The notes under the pieces are model-generated. The model was not told the origin of the DNA. It worked only from the letters and a program-made list of their open reading frames with translations, and did not search any database. A stretch of DNA of 18,026 nucleotides, from positions 1 through 18,026 of the forward strand of contig DAOVIO010000077.1 of NCBI GenBank assembly GCA_030673645.1, read 5' to 3'. The stretch comes from JAGLSB01 sp023135955 (lineage in GTDB: Bacteria; Bacteroidota; Bacteroidia; Bacteroidales; GCA-2748055). Of the stretch, positions 9,383-17,306 are shown in pieces; within the stretch, counting starts at the first letter, position 1; each line of letters begins with the position of its first letter. A program made the translations under genes and the position numbers.

Positions 9383-10744
9383 ATGTTGCAAAATAAAAAG
9401 AATATAAAATTTCTTCTTATTAATCCAACATCACCTCTATGGCGGGTTAATCCTAATCAACGTCCAATTAATTCCAGTGTCTTCAGGTTTTCGATGCTTC
9501 CAAGCCTATATGTTGCTGCTTCCATGCCATATTATGTAAAGACACAAATACTTGATGAGGACATAGAGCCAATCGATTTTGACACAAATGCAGATCTAAT
9601 CGGTATTTCGTTCATGACATATAATGCACCCAGGGCTTACGAAATTGCTGACCAATTTCGAGAGATGGGTAAAATGGTAATATTCGGTGGTTATCATCCT
9701 ACTTTTATGCAACAGGAAGCTATTCAGCATGCAGATTCAATCTGTATTGGGGAGTCCGAAAACAATATACCAATCATGATTAAGGATTTCATGGCAGGGA
9801 AACTTAAGCCCTTCTACAAAAGTGAATTAGTAGATCTTAAGGATTTACCAGTTCTCAATCGTAATCTTCTAAAAAATAATGCATATGTTACTATTAACGC
9901 TTTGCAAGCCACACGCGGTTGTTATCACCACTGTGAGTTCTGCTCTGTTGCCCCTTTCAATCGATATAAACTCCGTACACGACCAATAGACCAAGTACTT
10001 GATGAGTTAAAAGGATTAGGGCGCAGTGTAATTTTCATGGACGATAATATAGCTCTGGATCGGGAATATGCATTTGAATTGTTTACAAGAATGATACCTC
10101 TTAAGAAGAGGTGGTATAGTCAGTGTGAAATTGGGATAGCAGAGGATGACGAGCTGCTTCAACTGGCAAGACGCAGTGGTTGTCGAGGCTTATTCATTGG
10201 TTTTGAATCGCTTTCGCAACAAAGTTTAAGTAACTGGAAAAAATACTGTAATAAGGAAAAGGACTATCTCGAGCTCGTTAAGAAAATCCATAGTATGGGC
10301 ATTGGAATTTTTGCGGCATTTGTGTTTGGCAATGATACAGATGAAGCTGATGTATTTCCTAAAACTCTTGATTTTCTTCTCAAAGCAAATATCGAAGTTC
10401 TTCAATCAACAAGACTTACCCCCTTCCCCGGAACTCCCCTCTTCGATAAAATGACTAAGGATGGTCGCATTTTCGATAAGGATTGGAGTCATTACGATTT
10501 TTTCCATGTGGTCCACAAACCTATTAATATGAATCCCGAGACCCTTCATTCCGGAACAGCATGGTTACAACAACAATTCTATAGTTATAAAAATATCACT
10601 CGTCGTTTGAGAAGAGCTTCAAGATATCTTAGCCCAAACATACTTATGAAAGTTGTTTTACCAATAAACATGGGTTATCGCTTCAAGCTCTCAAAATATG
10701 AAGCATTCAAGTTGGGTAATTCCTTTCACCCTGATATAAATTAA
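9383..10744 (+). CDS. B12-binding-fold radical SAM protein, substrate unknown
   Basis: 453 residues, no signal peptide, so cytoplasmic. The N-terminal part (about 8-140) has the Rossmann-like B12-binding fold of class B radical SAM enzymes (KFLLINPTSPLWR, ADLIGISFMTYN, VIFGGYHPTFM, ADSICIGESE). The base-off cobalamin motif DxHxxG is not visible, so cobalamin, if used, may bind base-on or be absent. The radical SAM core carries the [4Fe-4S] ligands Cys180, Cys184 and Cys187 in RGCYHHCEFCSV. It also has IFMDDN (217-222), GFES (273-276) and LTPFPGTPLFDKM (345-357), the last shared with BchE/hopanoid-type families. The roughly 80-residue basic tail resembles the DUF4070-like C-termini of these enzymes. 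The ATG at 9383 is the only one in the open frame; a stop lies at 9356-9358. Methylation or rearrangement of a lipid, pigment or peptide is possible, but no pathway partner is adjacent. Its stop overlaps that of the convergent DUF1080 gene. Confidence 0.85.
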   Translation: MLQNKKNIKFLLINPTSPLWRVNPNQRPINSSVFRFSMLPSLYVAASMPYYVKTQILDEDIEPIDFDTNADLIGISFMTYNAPRAYEIADQFREMGKMVIFGGYHPTFMQQEAIQHADSICIGESENNIPIMIKDFMAGKLKPFYKSELVDLKDLPVLNRNLLKNNAYVTINALQATRGCYHHCEFCSVAPFNRYKLRTRPIDQVLDELKGLGRSVIFMDDNIALDREYAFELFTRMIPLKKRWYSQCEIGIAEDDELLQLARRSGCRGLFIGFESLSQQSLSNWKKYCNKEKDYLELVKKIHSMGIGIFAAFVFGNDTDEADVFPKTLDFLLKANIEVLQSTRLTPFPGTPLFDKMTKDGRIFDKDWSHYDFFHVVHKPINMNPETLHSGTAWLQQQFYSYKNITRRLRRASRYLSPNILMKVVLPINMGYRFKLSKYEAFKLGNSFHPDIN

Positions 10745-11610
10745 TTAAATTCTTCAGGAATATCATCAATTAATTTAAGCTGTAAATCTTTATAATATAC
10801 CTCAGCTCCTTCAGACTGAAGAATAATCTTTCCGAAATTAAGGGGTTCTTTTGTCGTCATGGTTCTTGAATTAAATAGTCGCATAACCACTTGTCCATTG
10901 ACAATATGAATACTCGAGTCACCATAAGTAATAAGCTCAACATCATTCCATTCGCCATGAGGTTTTTCTGCATCAAAAGCTTTTAAAACTCTTCGCTTAG
11001 CCATGCTATCATCTTGTGCAGTTTGGAGTATTTTAGCGAGATAATATGTCCTTAGATCAGCATCCTTTTTATAAATGTAATAAACGCTGTCATTAAGCAC
11101 GCTTGGAATGTCAATCTCCACATCACCAACTGGCCAATAATCGCCAATATCACCTTCTTGTATTTGAAGTTCCTGAGAACTCATCCAATTATTTGCTGAT
11201 CCTGGCGCACCATAACCATGATAAAGTAAACCGCTATCTCTGGGGCGATCCTTTCTTGGTGGGTGCTTTTCTTCACCCCATTTCATTTTCAACTTTAAGT
11301 GATAATTTCCATAATCTTTTTCAGTATAAATCATTCCCCATGCTACACCTGAAATTCGAATAGCATTGCCTTGCTCAGTTGGAACTATAGTGATTACCCC
11401 CAGCGGATCGTTATCGATACCAAAAGGCTCTATATTATTTCCTAAGCTGTCAGTCCTAATTTGAAAAGGCTGTCCTAAATAGCTATGCCATCCTTCAAAA
11501 TCATTACCATTCCATAAAGTGATCCATGTGTCCTCTTTCACCTCTTTCTTTTTATCGACAAGACATGAAGTGAATGAAATTAAGATAAGTGCAATAAAGA
11601 GATTCTTCAT
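10741..11610 (-). CDS. DUF1080 lipoprotein (3-keto-disaccharide hydrolase family)
   Basis: 289 residues. The N-terminus MKNLFIALILISFTSC is a lipoprotein signal with the lipidated Cys16 after FTS. The rest is one DUF1080 / PF06439 beta-sandwich domain: WITLWNGNDFEGWHSY (28-43), VAWGMIYTEKDYGNYHLKLKMKW (89-111), RDSGLLYHGYG (124-134), SQELQIQEGDIGDYW (145-159), GEWNDVELITYG, and the final GKIILQSEGAEVYYKDLQLK. The best-studied family members hydrolyse 3-keto-glycosides made by Gfo/Idh/MocA oxidoreductases; many are annotated only as DUF1080. No oxidoreductase or SusCD pair is nearby, so the substrate is open. The gene converges on the radical SAM gene and shares the bases TTAA (10741-10744) with it. 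Confidence 0.85.
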   Translation of the reverse strand: MKNLFIALILISFTSCLVDKKKEVKEDTWITLWNGNDFEGWHSYLGQPFQIRTDSLGNNIEPFGIDNDPLGVITIVPTEQGNAIRISGVAWGMIYTEKDYGNYHLKLKMKWGEEKHPPRKDRPRDSGLLYHGYGAPGSANNWMSSQELQIQEGDIGDYWPVGDVEIDIPSVLNDSVYYIYKKDADLRTYYLAKILQTAQDDSMAKRRVLKAFDAEKPHGEWNDVELITYGDSSIHIVNGQVVMRLFNSRTMTTKEPLNFGKIILQSEGAEVYYKDLQLKLIDDIPEEFN

Positions 11611-11660
11611 ATAGATATAATTAGTGGTTAGTTTTTAAAAATACTAAAATTATCATTGGC

Positions 11661-11779
11661 GTCCGGTAAAACTCATCAAACCTGAAAAGATTGCTTCGCT
11701 GCGCTCGCAATGACGGTGAATGTCAATTGATTATAAAAAGGAAGGGAGTGGAGCGAAGCAATCTCATATTTTTCCGGAC
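11661..11779. repeat. MITE-like or dispersed palindromic repeat
   Basis: Two nested inverted repeats. The outer arms GTCCGGTAAAA (11661-11671) and TTTTTCCGGAC (11769-11779) match at 10 of 11 positions. The inner arms at 11689-11706 and 11746-11763 match at 16 of 18 and have the core GATTGCTTCGCT. The inner sequence GATTGCTTCGCT...CGCAATGACG is of a kind I know as widely dispersed in Bacteroidota and other bacterial genomes. The element fills most of the gap between the DUF2141 and DUF1080 genes, both on the minus strand. It has no coding capacity and could serve as a transcription end. Confidence 0.6.
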
Positions 11780-11788
11780 ACTACTGTT

Positions 11789-12238
11789 TTACAATAAATA
11801 TTTCAATTCTACTTGCACAATTTTATCTTTCTCCCCGATAATAAAATCAAAATCTTCAAATTCCGGCTTGGTAATTCCTTTATGATAAAAGTTAGAGAAT
11901 CCATATCCTTCTTGTGGTATACCTATAATACTAAATTCCATTTCGCCATCAACATTCTCATCATCCAAAATTGTGATTCCGTAAGACCCCGACTTAAGCT
12001 GAATTTTACATGTCATCTTATCAGATTTTAGATCACCTTTATCGTATCTATTCGAAAAAAGAGCTTCCTCTTTCCTGAAACTCTCGTTATTATAAAAAAC
12101 AGACAAAACAATGTTTCCTTTATTATTTCGGATATTTGATATCTCAACAGTTAATGTTTGAGCATTTATTGATAATGCTGCAAATAAAAGAACAATTAAA
12201 ATAATATTTCTTTTATTCTTCACTTTACAAATTCTCAT
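11789..12238 (-). CDS. DUF2141 exported protein
   Basis: 149 residues with a signal peptide (KNKRN, hydrophobic core, INAQ; cleavage near 26). The mature part is a single DUF2141 domain of about 120 residues: LTVEISNIRNNKGNIVLSVF, GSYGITILDDENVDGEME (84-101) and GIPQEGYGFSN (106-116), the two most diagnostic motifs, then a terminal IVQVELKYLL strand. The DDENxDGEM motif resembles a metal-binding loop, but this is unproven and the family's function is unknown. It starts 30 nt after the stop of the LolA-like gene on the same strand and is probably the last gene of the envelope cluster. Confidence 0.85.
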   Translation of the reverse strand: MRICKVKNKRNIILIVLLFAALSINAQTLTVEISNIRNNKGNIVLSVFYNNESFRKEEALFSNRYDKGDLKSDKMTCKIQLKSGSYGITILDDENVDGEMEFSIIGIPQEGYGFSNFYHKGITKPEFEDFDFIIGEKDKIVQVELKYLL

Positions 12239-12268
12239 AAACTCTATTCTTACAGATAATGATTAAAA

Positions 12269-13042
12269 TTATTTTTCGAGCATTGCAGGAGTAAAGGTGT
12301 TTTCGGTAAGTGCTGAACCCAACTGAAACTTATCAATAGTCATAACCGATTTTCTGCCGTTTTGTTTATTCTCCATCTTCATATAGAAGGAAAAATATTT
12401 GCCGTTTGATTGCTTTTTATATTGTTCAATGAATTGTACCTTAAAAAGGTCACCTGAGAAATCATAGAATTCAACTTTATGACACAAATAAGTTCCTTTT
12501 TCTATCAATGCAATTTTTTTACTATATCCGTTTTCATCTTCAATATCTTCATTTTTACAGACAGTTTCTATTTTCCAGCATGAATTTCCGTTGTATGTTT
12601 CGGATGAAAGAATTCTGTAATCAAAATCATCCAAATTTGGCATACTCATGTCCGCATTGGTAAATTCTGACCCCATAAAATTCTTTCCTTTTTCGCTACT
12701 GACAATTCTCCGTATTTTTCTAATTGCAGGCATGTAAATCCACATATCGTCATCTTTGTTTTCGTAGTCATAAATCAACATTGCAGTTCCCCTTACATCG
12801 GCAGGAGAAGTAAACTTCATGATGGTTTTATTTATTTCACCAAATTTTTTACTGGCAGTTGTAACCTGACGTATACGCTCCCGATCTTTAGCATCATAGA
12901 TTTTTAAGGTTAAGGTCATTTCCATTGCTTCAAAGTCAATTACATCGGTAGCTTTATCGCTAATTTCCTTCGCTGTTTGAGCGAAAACAACTGAATTTGC
13001 AACTATCAGGGCTATAAGCAGTAGAATTATTTTTATTTTCAT
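12269..13042 (-). CDS. LolA-like outer-membrane lipoprotein-sorting protein (PF17131 type)
   Basis: 257 residues with a signal peptide ending near VVFAQ (cleavage about 20-22), so periplasmic. The mature protein has the LolA/LolB-like half-barrel motifs of the subgroup found beside RND/MMPL pumps: TIMKFTSPADVRGTAMLIYDY (73-93), DMWIYMPAIRKIRRI (99-113), KGKNFMGSEFTNADM (118-132) and the final MTIDKFQLGSALTENTFTP. This subgroup is commonly annotated as outer-membrane lipoprotein-sorting protein, but it differs from classical LolA, and with a pump and a barrel in the cluster a lipid carrier role is likelier than lipoprotein sorting. It is 322 nt downstream of the pump gene, a gap filled by an inverted repeat, so co-transcription is uncertain. 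DUF2141 follows after 30 nt. Confidence 0.85.
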   Translation of the reverse strand: MKIKIILLLIALIVANSVVFAQTAKEISDKATDVIDFEAMEMTLTLKIYDAKDRERIRQVTTASKKFGEINKTIMKFTSPADVRGTAMLIYDYENKDDDMWIYMPAIRKIRRIVSSEKGKNFMGSEFTNADMSMPNLDDFDYRILSSETYNGNSCWKIETVCKNEDIEDENGYSKKIALIEKGTYLCHKVEFYDFSGDLFKVQFIEQYKKQSNGKYFSFYMKMENKQNGRKSVMTIDKFQLGSALTENTFTPAMLEK

Positions 13043-13364
13043 GTGTTTATTATTTTAGATTTGGGCGCTTTTACTTCATTATTGATTAATCTATCCAATT
13101 ACCCCGGAGGGGTTAAAAATATAATAGCCATGGGTTTTAACCCATGGTACAAAAATCATCATTTGAAACCAACCCCGGAGGGGTTGAACTGTAAACAGTT
13201 ATTGTGCAACCCCTCCGGGGTTGGGCCTAATGACATTCATATTACCACGGGTTAAAACCCGTGGCTAATCAAGTTTAACCCCTCCAGGGTTATTTGTTTA
13301 TAAAGAGTAGCCTGCAGGCAGGCAGGGATATTCATTATTCACTTTCATTCCCTTCAGAAATATC
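13043..13364. other. Intergenic region filled by palindromic repeats
   Basis: The 322 nt between pump and LolA-like genes are mostly the nested inverted repeat listed separately (13100-13291). They also hold GCCTGCAGGC at 13310-13319, a 10-bp palindrome followed by further CAGG units. No gene is present, and I found no TAnnTTTG promoter for the LolA-like gene. Confidence 0.6.
13100..13291. repeat. Nested inverted repeat array (REP/BIME-like)
   Basis: Six palindromic units are arranged symmetrically. Left half: CCCCGGAGGGGTT (13102-13114), CCATGGGTTTTAACCCATGG (13128-13147), CAACCCCGGAGGGGTTG (13170-13186). Right half, inverted: CAACCCCTCCGGGGTTG (13207-13223), CCACGGGTTAAAACCCGTGG (13245-13264), AACCCCTCCAGGGTT (13277-13291). 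The centre is itself a hairpin, AACTG-TAAA-CAGTT (13187-13200). The inner arms are exact reverse complements; the outer parts have diverged. Motifs of the AACCCCGGAGGGGTT type recur as dispersed repeats in Bacteroidota genomes. Confidence 0.75.
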
Positions 13365-15629
13365 TTATTCCTCCAAAAATTCAGGCTTAATCAATATACA
13401 AATTGCAGGTACTAAAATCAAAGCAGATACCAGGCATAACAATATTGAAAGAATAATTAAAAATGCAAAAGTCTGAATTAATGGAAATGCGGACAAAAAC
13501 AATATCGAGAAACCAACAATTACCGAGAAAGCATTAATGATAATTCCCCTGCCTGTGGTTTTTAAGCTTATTGCTATTGCTTCAGAATATGATTTACCAC
13601 TTATCAGCTCAGTTTTTAATCGCCAGAATATATGAATGGTATAATCGACCCCCAATCCTATAGATATTGACGAAAGCAATGCGGTAACGATATTTAATTG
13701 GATACCTACCCAGCCCATTATCCCAAATGTGCTGGCCAATGCAAATAACAGCGGAAAACTACCGATTAATCCGGCCGATTTACTTTTGAAAATAATCATC
13801 AATAGTATCAGAATTGCAAAAAACGCGAATAGCAATGAATTTCTCTGACCTATAGCTATGGCTTGACTAAGCTCTTTGTCAATTAGACTTATGCCACCAA
13901 TAACCGACATATTTTTATCCTCCTTCACTAATGTCTCTACTTTAGCAATTATTTTATCTATTGTTTTAATATTATCAGCTTGATACTGAATGTGCAAAAC
14001 GGCCTTTGTGTAATCAAAATCTACAAAATCCTCGAAATCTTCAGGATCGCCACTCATAGAATACAGCTCAAGGTATTGTGCAACAGCTTCGCGCGAATCA
14101 GGAATTCTATCATACAGTTCCTCCCCGGGATCGTTAATTGCTCTACTCATTATTCGGATCATCGAAGCAATTGAGGTAACACTTCCTACCTCAGGCATCC
14201 TTTCGAGTTCTTGTTCGTAGAAATCCATTCTTCTCAGAACATCCGGTTCTTTCATATCTCCTTCAAACATTACACTTATATCTTTTGTCCCACCAAAATA
14301 TTTATTTGCAATATTTAAGGATATATTATACGAATGTTTTCCCGGTAAAATACTGTCGAAATCGGAAGCTATTCTAAATTGTGAAATCCCAAGCATTACA
14401 ATAATAAGAAAGCTTCCAAATACATAAATAACCTTACGCGGACGTAATGCTATTATATTAGCCAGATTTGTAAGCAATTTGATTAAAAATCCTTTTTCAA
14501 TTTCCTTTTCAGAAAAACTTTTATGTATTCTGCCTTTTTTAAATAATGTCATCATTGCGGGTAAAAATGTAAGACTCAATAATAAAGCAAAAGCAATACC
14601 TACAGCTGAAACTACTCCCATTTGCTTTGCAGGAATCATTACATGGGTGGCAAGTCCGCTTATCCCAACAATTGTGGTTATTCCGGTCATAATAACCGGT
14701 TTTTTCAAATAAAGTGTAGCATCTTTAATAATTTGGTTCATTGTCATATCAGGATGTTTGGCATTTAGTTCCTGATATTTTGCAATAAAATGTATTCCAT
14801 AATCATTTGCTATTGCAATCATCATTATGGGAATTAAAACCCCAATTACACTCAATTGCCAGCCAAATAGCGGAATTAAAGCCATTGCAATCATAATAGA
14901 AACTGCAACAACAAAAGTTGGTAACAATACGCCTCTTCTTTCCTTAAAAGAAAACCAAAGAAAAATAGCCATTACCAATATTCCTATAGGCAATAAAATC
15001 ATAAAATCGCGAGCAATTTTATCGTTTGCCTCTGCCCGCAAATATGGTTGTCCGTTAATTGAGATAGTTTCGCTTCCCGGGTATTTTTCGAACAAGTCAT
15101 AAATTGCCGACATCAGTTCTATATCAGTTCTTTTACTAACAGAATTCAGTATTATTAAAGTATATCGAAAATCTTCTGATACGACCAGTTTATATGCAAG
15201 CTCATTTGCCTTTATTTCTTCCCTTAGCTTTTCCCTACGACTTTCAGATTTTGGAATTCTTTTAACCACAGGGTTCACAATCATAGCTCCATCTTCGCCT
15301 TTGATGCTTTTAGTATCGAAGAGCGACATTACCATATCAAAATCTTTCATGCGATTAAACTCCTTACTCAGGGATTGAATGCGCCATAAAGTAGAGTCGT
15401 TTAACACATCATCGGCTTCAAACACAATAAGTAAGGGGTCACTGGTCCCGAAAACTTGCTCAATTTTATCATTATTGACCTTAGAGGGCATATTATCAGG
15501 CAGATACGACAATAGATCTGAATTAATGGTAGTTTTCATTAGAGGGAAAACGCATACAATTAGAATGAATATCGTCAGGCCAATTATCAGCCATTTGTAC
15601 TTGATTATGAGGATCTCTTCTTTTATCAT
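13365..15629 (-). CDS. RND superfamily / MMPL family exporter
   Basis: 754 residues in two homologous halves. TM1 (about 12-30) is followed by a periplasmic loop (31-205), then a membrane block (about 208-362). TM7 (about 399-416) is followed by a second loop (417-595), then the block at 596-745. Each half has the conserved acidic residue inside the membrane, Asp276 in AIANDYGIHF and Asp662 in GLGVDYTIHIF, expected for proton coupling. Length and topology fit the MMPL / hopanoid-transporter (HpnN-like) branch rather than the roughly 1000-residue HAE1 multidrug pumps, and there is no adaptor (HlyD-type) or TolC-like gene here. The partners are the barrel gene (10 nt upstream) and the LolA-like gene downstream, which points to transport of a lipid or other hydrophobic molecule between the membranes. 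The cargo is unknown. Confidence 0.9.
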   Translation of the reverse strand: MIKEEILIIKYKWLIIGLTIFILIVCVFPLMKTTINSDLLSYLPDNMPSKVNNDKIEQVFGTSDPLLIVFEADDVLNDSTLWRIQSLSKEFNRMKDFDMVMSLFDTKSIKGEDGAMIVNPVVKRIPKSESRREKLREEIKANELAYKLVVSEDFRYTLIILNSVSKRTDIELMSAIYDLFEKYPGSETISINGQPYLRAEANDKIARDFMILLPIGILVMAIFLWFSFKERRGVLLPTFVVAVSIMIAMALIPLFGWQLSVIGVLIPIMMIAIANDYGIHFIAKYQELNAKHPDMTMNQIIKDATLYLKKPVIMTGITTIVGISGLATHVMIPAKQMGVVSAVGIAFALLLSLTFLPAMMTLFKKGRIHKSFSEKEIEKGFLIKLLTNLANIIALRPRKVIYVFGSFLIIVMLGISQFRIASDFDSILPGKHSYNISLNIANKYFGGTKDISVMFEGDMKEPDVLRRMDFYEQELERMPEVGSVTSIASMIRIMSRAINDPGEELYDRIPDSREAVAQYLELYSMSGDPEDFEDFVDFDYTKAVLHIQYQADNIKTIDKIIAKVETLVKEDKNMSVIGGISLIDKELSQAIAIGQRNSLLFAFFAILILLMIIFKSKSAGLIGSFPLLFALASTFGIMGWVGIQLNIVTALLSSISIGLGVDYTIHIFWRLKTELISGKSYSEAIAISLKTTGRGIIINAFSVIVGFSILFLSAFPLIQTFAFLIILSILLCLVSALILVPAICILIKPEFLEE

Positions 15630-15639
15630 CTCATCTGGT

Positions 15640-16992
15640 TTAGAAAGTCGCTTTTAATTCTGCAAAAAGACCACTTAACACAGGCGCCGAATAATTGAAT
15701 ACTGAATTCTCCGGTCCACTCATATAAGCTCCTCCAAGTGAAGCCGAAAGATCGTCAGTTATTTTCCATTTGATTTTGGGGCGTATCATAAGCTCTTCTG
15801 ATGTGATGTTGTAATATCCTGCCAACTCAACATTCCATGTGTCGTAAGCCAATGCTTTGTTTAAAGACAATACAATGGCATGGTTAGTCTCCTCTTGCTG
15901 GGAAAAATTTTTCCTGTTGAATAAAGTCGATTCACTTACAATCATCTCTTCGGCATATTGAATCTGTGCTAAAGGATTAGTTGGATCACTTAGTACAGGT
16001 TCTTGCAATTCAGTAAAATCAAGTGTGTATTTTCCTATGTATTGTAAAATTGTTGTGACACCAAAAAAATTACGTTCAATGCCAGTTACATATGCAATGT
16101 CGGGATTTGGAATGTGCATATTCGGCTTATAATCATCAGTTATATTGTATGCCATTTCGCCTCGTATTATCCAGAAGTTAACAGGAAATGCGAAATCCAG
16201 ACCTATAGTATTTTTCAGATAGGGTATTGATGTGTTTGTTATTGCTGGCACTCCTGTTGCCCAGTTAACAGATTGAATATTAAATCCGTAAAACGGGTCG
16301 TAGCCCCTGAAATATGATGTAGAAAATCCGATTTTTGAAAATTCAAAGTTCAATCTTGTAGCAACAGAACCGTTCTCAAATGATTTTTCAGGAAAATTAG
16401 CTTCGCTATATATTACCCCTTCACCAGTATCAAAAAGATCATAACGGTAATTTGATGTTGAATAAAATGGAATGCCAATAACTTCAATTTCAATAACAGA
16501 CGTGAAGCGATATTTCATCCTAAGCATGAAGCTGGGTAATTTCTGATCATCCAATTCCGCTGTCAAAAAAAAGTAGTCGTTGGGGGTGATATTATTTGTA
16601 GGATTTACCCCATCGGTGCGTCCCCAGTTTACAATTTGATTTCCAAGAAACAAATCAAATTTATCCGATCGATATCCAGCATAAACTTCTTTCAATTGAA
16701 AAGCAGTATATTCTTCATCAAAATTTACTCCTCCACGAAAGCGTAAATCAGAAAATAAATATGTTTTACCATGAGATAATTCACTTTGCAAACAAAACTC
16801 TCCAAATACGGATGAATAATCGTAAGATTCACTTAATCCAAAAGCTGAACCCCGGGCATATCCATTAAATTTAATTCCTCTGATTGCGCTCTCCTCCTCT
16901 TCCGCCTGGGCACTTTCAAACAATCCTTGTCCCCTGCTTGTAGCTCCTGACATCAGAATTAAAAATATCAATATATACCATTGTTTATACAT
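15640..16992 (-). CDS. Outer-membrane beta-barrel protein, DUF1302-like
   Basis: 450 residues with a signal peptide (MYKQWYILIFLILMSGATSRGQG). The mature protein is rich in alternating amphipathic strands ending in aromatic residues and finishes with SGLFAELKATF, a terminal Phe usual for outer-membrane barrels. The clearest motif is LGNQIVNWGRTDGVNPTNNI (116-135) followed by TPNDY, which resembles the GRQxxxWG...NxxxP region of DUF1302 proteins. In proteobacteria DUF1302 proteins are encoded beside DUF1329 (LolA-fold) and RND genes, and the same triad is present here. Its stop lies 10 nt before the RND start, so the two are very likely co-transcribed. The start is 21 nt downstream of the remnant gene at 17014-17169. 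The alternative is a general porin or an alginate-export-like barrel. Confidence 0.75.
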   Translation of the reverse strand: MYKQWYILIFLILMSGATSRGQGLFESAQAEEEESAIRGIKFNGYARGSAFGLSESYDYSSVFGEFCLQSELSHGKTYLFSDLRFRGGVNFDEEYTAFQLKEVYAGYRSDKFDLFLGNQIVNWGRTDGVNPTNNITPNDYFFLTAELDDQKLPSFMLRMKYRFTSVIEIEVIGIPFYSTSNYRYDLFDTGEGVIYSEANFPEKSFENGSVATRLNFEFSKIGFSTSYFRGYDPFYGFNIQSVNWATGVPAITNTSIPYLKNTIGLDFAFPVNFWIIRGEMAYNITDDYKPNMHIPNPDIAYVTGIERNFFGVTTILQYIGKYTLDFTELQEPVLSDPTNPLAQIQYAEEMIVSESTLFNRKNFSQQEETNHAIVLSLNKALAYDTWNVELAGYYNITSEELMIRPKIKWKITDDLSASLGGAYMSGPENSVFNYSAPVLSGLFAELKATF

Positions 16993-17013
16993 ATCATATA
17001 CTTCTGAATTCTA

Positions 17014-17169
17014 TTATTTTTCCAAATTGATTCTCTCTAAAACATCTTTATTTACTTTAAAATCGACTTTGTCCATTAGTTTGTTGATATACTCATCGTA
17101 ATTATCGTCAACAAATTGTATGATTAAAAACTTAGCACGAAGAATTTCAGGTTTCTCATAATCTGAATT
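17014..17169 (-). pseudogene. C-terminal remnant of a gene, possibly a TetR-type regulator
   Basis: A 51-codon open frame, too short for routine gene finding, reads YEKPEILRAKFLIIQFVD then DNYDEYINKLMDKVDFKVNK and ends LERINLEK before TAA. It looks like genuine protein: amphipathic and charged, with a helical pattern. There is a TAA in frame at 17172-17170 and no start codon except an internal ATG near its end, so it is the tail of a gene that lost its 5' part. A run of hairpin repeats begins a few bases upstream. Its position just before a barrel/MMPL/LolA-like cluster, where TetR/AcrR genes are common, suggests a regulator; the family cannot be confirmed from 51 residues. Confidence 0.45.
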
Positions 17170-17178
17170 TTAATCAAC

Positions 17179-17306
17179 TACCTCGCAGCTGAGCTACCGA
17201 GGTATAAATAGGTAAATTATGTTCTATCGCAGCAAGCTGCGTGGAATATTACCAAATTAGATCCCGATCTGCTTCGCAATCGGGATCAGTACTGAATCAA
17301 GTTCAG
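17179..17306. repeat. Cluster of four different hairpin repeats
   Basis: In order: TACCTCG/CGAGGTA (17179-17185 with 17198-17204); CGCAGC-AA-GCTGCG (17228-17241), extended by GGTAA/TTACC arms (17211-17215, 17249-17253); GATCCCGAT/ATCGGGATC (17260-17268 with 17279-17287, loop CTGCTTCGCA); CTGAA/TTCAG (17292-17306). The third and fourth resemble dispersed palindromes I recognise from many bacterial genomes, including Bacteroidota. All arms are exact. The array sits directly upstream of the truncated gene. Confidence 0.6.

Noticed and set aside
11691..11885. Plus-strand 64-codon frame starting MLRCARNDGE
   Set aside because: It is the translation of the dispersed repeat and then runs antisense to the DUF2141 gene.
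13100..13291. CRISPR-like regular repeats
   Set aside because: The units are palindromic in mirrored orientation with unequal spacers and two different repeat types, so they form a REP/BIME-like structure rather than direct repeats with spacers.
15046..15060. TGTCCGTTAATT inside the RND gene, matching the IS21 terminal repeat
   Set aside because: It lies within intact coding sequence (GQPYL region) and has no partner repeat, so it is chance similarity.
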